DNA of 64,000 nucleotides, from NCBI RefSeq assembly GCF_002205635.1, contig NZ_NISJ01000002.1:186001-250000 (forward strand). Reading direction: 5' to 3'. This document shows, piece by piece, positions 61,282 through 64,000 of the stretch. Made by a program: the position numbers and the translations under genes. The notes under the pieces are model-generated. The model was not told the DNA's origin. It did not search any database and saw only the letters and a program-made list of their open reading frames with translations. Numbering within the stretch: position 1 is the first letter of the stretch; every line of letters starts with the position of its first letter. The stretch is from Sphingopyxis witflariensis (GTDB lineage Bacteria > Pseudomonadota > Alphaproteobacteria > Sphingomonadales > Sphingomonadaceae).

Positions 61282-63755
61282 TTCGCGGTTGCCGCTGGCT
61301 CGGGACGCATCTCGTCGCTGTCCTCGTCTTCGGGCTTGCCGCCGCGCTCGATCATTTCATCCTTCATAATCTCGGAATCACTGACCACCTTGAAGTTTTG
61401 AGGCGGCTGCAACCCTGCCAGATTCTGCACGAAATAGTCCCACCGGCGGCGAATGGAATAGCCACTCGGCTGATGCCCGAGCTTTGGCAGGACCACGAGG
61501 TCGAAATTCTTGTTCTCGTCCATCAGCTTTTGCGTAAGCTGGAACAGCACGCCGGGTTGGACGCCGAAGTCCAAGAGGCCGTGCATCAGAAGCAATTTGC
61601 CCTTCAACTGCGACGCGTATGTGACATTCGCCTGCGCGTCGTAGTTCTTGCCCGTGTTCAAGCCTTGATAGCGTTCGCCCCAGCTATGCCAGAAGCCGCG
61701 CTGATCATGATTTCCCGATTCTGCGACGCCGACCTTGTAGAAATCAGGAAAGCGGAACATCGCCGAGGCGGTCATGTAGCCGCCGCCGGAAAAACCGTTG
61801 ATGCCGACGCGGCTAATATCCATGTAGGGATAGCGCGCCGCGAGTTGACGGATGCCCGCGATATGGTCTTCCACGTTGCTCGCCGTTTCCACGGCACCAT
61901 AGGATGCGGTGTGGAAGGCGCGCCCGCGCCCCGTTGTCCCGCGTCCATCGATCACCACGACGACGAAACCAAGTTCCGCCAGACTTTGTGCCCACACCGC
62001 AGACATGGCGAATGCGCTCGGGACATTTGCGACCTGCGGCCCGCCATATATATGGTCGATCACAGGATAGCGCTTGTTCGGGTCGAAATCGCTCGGCCGC
62101 ACGACGATCGCCTGGATGGGCGTAACGCCGTCGGCGGCGGTGAGCATGACCGGCTCGGGCAAGCGGAAGCCGGCCGGCGTGCCGCGCAGTTCCGCCTGCT
62201 CCACCACCGCGACCTCGGTGCCCTCCGCCCGCTTGAGGACCGAACGACCGGGCTTGTCGACGCGGGTTTGCGTTTCGACCCAGTAATTGCCCGAAGGCGA
62301 AAAGCCACGCGTTCCTGGCGCGCCAGTGAGGAGCGTGCCGTCGGCGATCACGCGGTCGTCGTCGCCCGAGCTGACGATCCGCATCGCGCCGCTGTCCAGA
62401 TCGACCCGCGCGACCCTGCGATAATAGGGATTTTTCCCTGCCTCGCCGCCGGAGGTTGCCACCCACGCCGTGCCTCGCGCTTCGTCCACCGCGAGCACGC
62501 CGCGGATCCGCGCCGTACCTTTGGTCAACTGTCGGATCAGGCGTCCCGTGGCGAGATCGTAGAGGTAAAGTTGGCCCGCGCCCGAGCGCTCCGAATACCA
62601 CAGGATCTGGTTGCGCCTGGGCAGGATGCGTAGCAACGTCGGGCTGTAGACTTCTTCCGAAAGTTCGACATATCCTTTTGAATCGCTCTCCTGGAAGAGC
62701 TCGCGCGCAATGCCGGTTTCGGCATCGGCGCTGATGAGATGAACGGTCTTCTCGCCGCGTTCGATATCAACGAAAAAGACGCGTTTCGCATCGCCGCTCC
62801 ACCATGCCCGCTCGCCGCCGATCGGCGTGTCGAGCATACGCACCGCGGGAAGTCGGGGATAGCGCATGTCGGTCTGGCGTTTCGACCCCACGTCGATCAC
62901 AACAATGCGGTACGTCGGGACATGCGCATCGCCCGGGAATGCCTGTCGCTGCTCAACAGCAACCGGGCGAACGCCTTTGTCAGGCACGAAGTCCACCAGC
63001 GGCATGACCTTCACTTGCCGATCATCGGTCTGGACAGTCAGGATCTTCTTGGAATCGGGCGACCACTTCAATTCGGTCGACGTTGAGAATTGGCGGAACG
63101 CGTCCGGCAAGATGGCATAGGCAAAAAGCTTTTCGCCGTCCTCGGTCAGCTGCCGCTCTTTCCCGGTCTTGACGTTACGTGTCCAAATGTTCGAATCGCG
63201 AACGAACGCAAGCATCGTCCCGTCGGGCGAGGCTACCGGGACCAATTGCTCCGCCGCGCCGAGCTCCTTGAGCTCGCCGGCGCGCGTGTAGGAGTATGTC
63301 TTTCCGAAGGCGGCGAATGTCACGGTCCGGTCGGCCGTCACCACCACGTTACCGAGCCGCAAGTCCGCCGCAGGGAATTTCTTCTTGGTCAGCGCTTCGA
63401 GGTCTCGCGACAAACGCTCGTGATCGAATAGCGCGCTTTTGGCACCCGTCTGAGCGTTCACCTCGGTGTAGGTACAGCCGGTCTCGGTTTCACGGCAATA
63501 CCAGAAGCTGTCCTCAGTTCCGATCCAGGTCGGCGCCACGGCCGCATTGAGCATAAAATGATTGGTGAGCGCATTGTTGAAGAACGACGCTCTCTCATAT
63601 TTGCCACGGAGCGCCTGCGGATCGGCAGTTTCTGCTAGCGTAGCGGAGGATGCTGCGACCGCGTCGGTTTGCGCCGATGCGGGCACCGATGTCATGAGGC
63701 ACGCTGCAGAACCGAGCAGCAGAATTCGGCAGAGCCGGATGGGGACATTAAGCAT
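61278..63755 (-). CDS. S9-family prolyl oligopeptidase / dipeptidyl peptidase IV-like
   Basis: An 825-residue secreted serine peptidase with a signal peptide (LLLGSAACLMTSVPASAQ), an N-terminal beta-propeller (DPPIV type, about 60-530) and a C-terminal alpha/beta hydrolase. The catalytic triad is S656 in NGFSGGGYM, D729 in MHGLLDFG and H761 in KLGHQ. GGPQVANVPS and VVVIDGRGT are typical S9 signatures. An Asp/Glu-rich tail follows. With the TonB receptor upstream, the DUF885 remnant and the cyclophilin, it suggests uptake and digestion of peptides in the periplasm. Confidence 0.93.
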   Translation of the reverse strand: MLNVPIRLCRILLLGSAACLMTSVPASAQTDAVAASSATLAETADPQALRGKYERASFFNNALTNHFMLNAAVAPTWIGTEDSFWYCRETETGCTYTEVNAQTGAKSALFDHERLSRDLEALTKKKFPAADLRLGNVVVTADRTVTFAAFGKTYSYTRAGELKELGAAEQLVPVASPDGTMLAFVRDSNIWTRNVKTGKERQLTEDGEKLFAYAILPDAFRQFSTSTELKWSPDSKKILTVQTDDRQVKVMPLVDFVPDKGVRPVAVEQRQAFPGDAHVPTYRIVVIDVGSKRQTDMRYPRLPAVRMLDTPIGGERAWWSGDAKRVFFVDIERGEKTVHLISADAETGIARELFQESDSKGYVELSEEVYSPTLLRILPRRNQILWYSERSGAGQLYLYDLATGRLIRQLTKGTARIRGVLAVDEARGTAWVATSGGEAGKNPYYRRVARVDLDSGAMRIVSSGDDDRVIADGTLLTGAPGTRGFSPSGNYWVETQTRVDKPGRSVLKRAEGTEVAVVEQAELRGTPAGFRLPEPVMLTAADGVTPIQAIVVRPSDFDPNKRYPVIDHIYGGPQVANVPSAFAMSAVWAQSLAELGFVVVVIDGRGTTGRGRAFHTASYGAVETASNVEDHIAGIRQLAARYPYMDISRVGINGFSGGGYMTASAMFRFPDFYKVGVAESGNHDQRGFWHSWGERYQGLNTGKNYDAQANVTYASQLKGKLLLMHGLLDFGVQPGVLFQLTQKLMDENKNFDLVVLPKLGHQPSGYSIRRRWDYFVQNLAGLQPPQNFKVVSDSEIMKDEMIERGGKPEDEDSDEMRPEPAATAK

Positions 63756-63863
63756 GCGATTTCCTGTCTAATGATTGGTTGTGACCGCGCGGAGAACGCC
63801 GCAGTCTAAGGCCGGCGACAGCGCACGCGCGTTGCGTCGCCGTGCCCGCCATTGGCCATTCCT

Positions 63864-64000
63864 TCAGAAGCCGACGCGCACCTGAGCACCGAACGAGCGC
63901 GGGATCGGACGGCCCGGATAGGGCAGTGAGCCGTAAGCCGGGTAGGTGACGCCATATTCGTTCAGGATATTCTTGGCGAAGAGTTGCAACGACACCCCTG
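63864..64000 (-). CDS. TonB-dependent receptor, C-terminal end only (partial)
   Basis: The minus strand from the right edge encodes the last 45 residues of an outer-membrane receptor: LQLFAKNILNEYGVTYPAYG and then GRPIPRSFGAQVRVGF before a TGA at 63864. The barrel-closing strand and terminal Phe identify the family. It reads in the direction of the peptidase gene, with 108 bases between, so it may be the first gene of that unit. Confidence 0.85.
   Translation of the reverse strand, partial: GVSLQLFAKNILNEYGVTYPAYGSLPYPGRPIPRSFGAQVRVGF

Noticed and set aside
1..64000. tRNA, rRNA or CRISPR arrays
   Set aside because: No cloverleaf-like segments, rRNA-like stretches or regularly spaced direct repeats were recognised by reading; a covariance scan would be decisive.

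Overview
The window is a GC-rich chromosomal segment that most resembles a sphingomonad alphaproteobacterium, possibly Sphingopyxis. This rests on the order of a complete division and cell-wall (dcw) cluster, a meso-DAP type MurE, many TonB-dependent receptors, Tat-exported hydrolases, and palindromic intergenic repeats of the kind scattered through sphingomonad genomes. Genus-level assignment is inference. No rRNA, tRNA or CRISPR array was recognised.

Region 1 (1-19,860, all minus strand) is the dcw cluster. Transcription runs mraZ, rsmH, an ftsL-like gene, ftsI, murE, murF, mraY, murD, ftsW, murG, murC, murB, ddl, ftsQ, ftsA, ftsZ, then a secreted TPR protein cut by the window edge. Almost every junction is a 1- or 4-base stop/start overlap. 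The exceptions are ftsA after ftsQ (4 bases apart), murC-murB (127 bases holding an inverted repeat), ftsA-ftsZ (153 bases) and the gap after ftsZ. Upstream of mraZ lie four G-tracts spaced 10 bp over a candidate promoter, as expected for MraZ autoregulation.

Region 2 (19,975-32,700) is housekeeping. It holds two membrane proteins coupled to cysK, a ZnuD-like zinc receptor with a candidate Zur site, fabD-fabG, a divergent peptidoglycan-recycling pair (LD-carboxypeptidase and Mpl), the rpsF-rpsR-rplI operon with leader and terminator, and folE.

Region 3 (33,130-38,903) holds two large convergent TonB-dependent receptors sharing a bidirectional terminator.

Region 4 (39,259-49,869) is the most unusual part. 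It has an adenylate-cyclase-like protein, an intact membrane RsbU/SpoIIE-type phosphatase, an ATP/ADP-translocase-like transporter fused to HEAT-type repeats, and two HAMP sensor proteins whose output domains look like dead PP2C domains. It also has a degenerate cyclic-nucleotide-binding domain, an STAS anti-anti-sigma protein and an RsbW-like kinase, followed by a SET-domain methyltransferase and a LysA-like PLP decarboxylase. It looks like a partner-switching signalling island built around nucleotide sensing or transport.

Region 5 (49,882-57,244, minus) is a hydrolase operon: a secreted helical protein, PhoD, two Tat-exported amidases (the second frameshifted) and a beta-lactamase-fold hydrolase, preceded by a separate lipoprotein gene.

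Region 6 (57,293-64,000) is an IS21-family element that has truncated a DUF885 gene without a visible target duplication. Beyond it lie a cyclophilin, an S9 dipeptidyl-peptidase-like enzyme and the C-terminal end of another TonB-dependent receptor, probably a peptide-utilisation locus.
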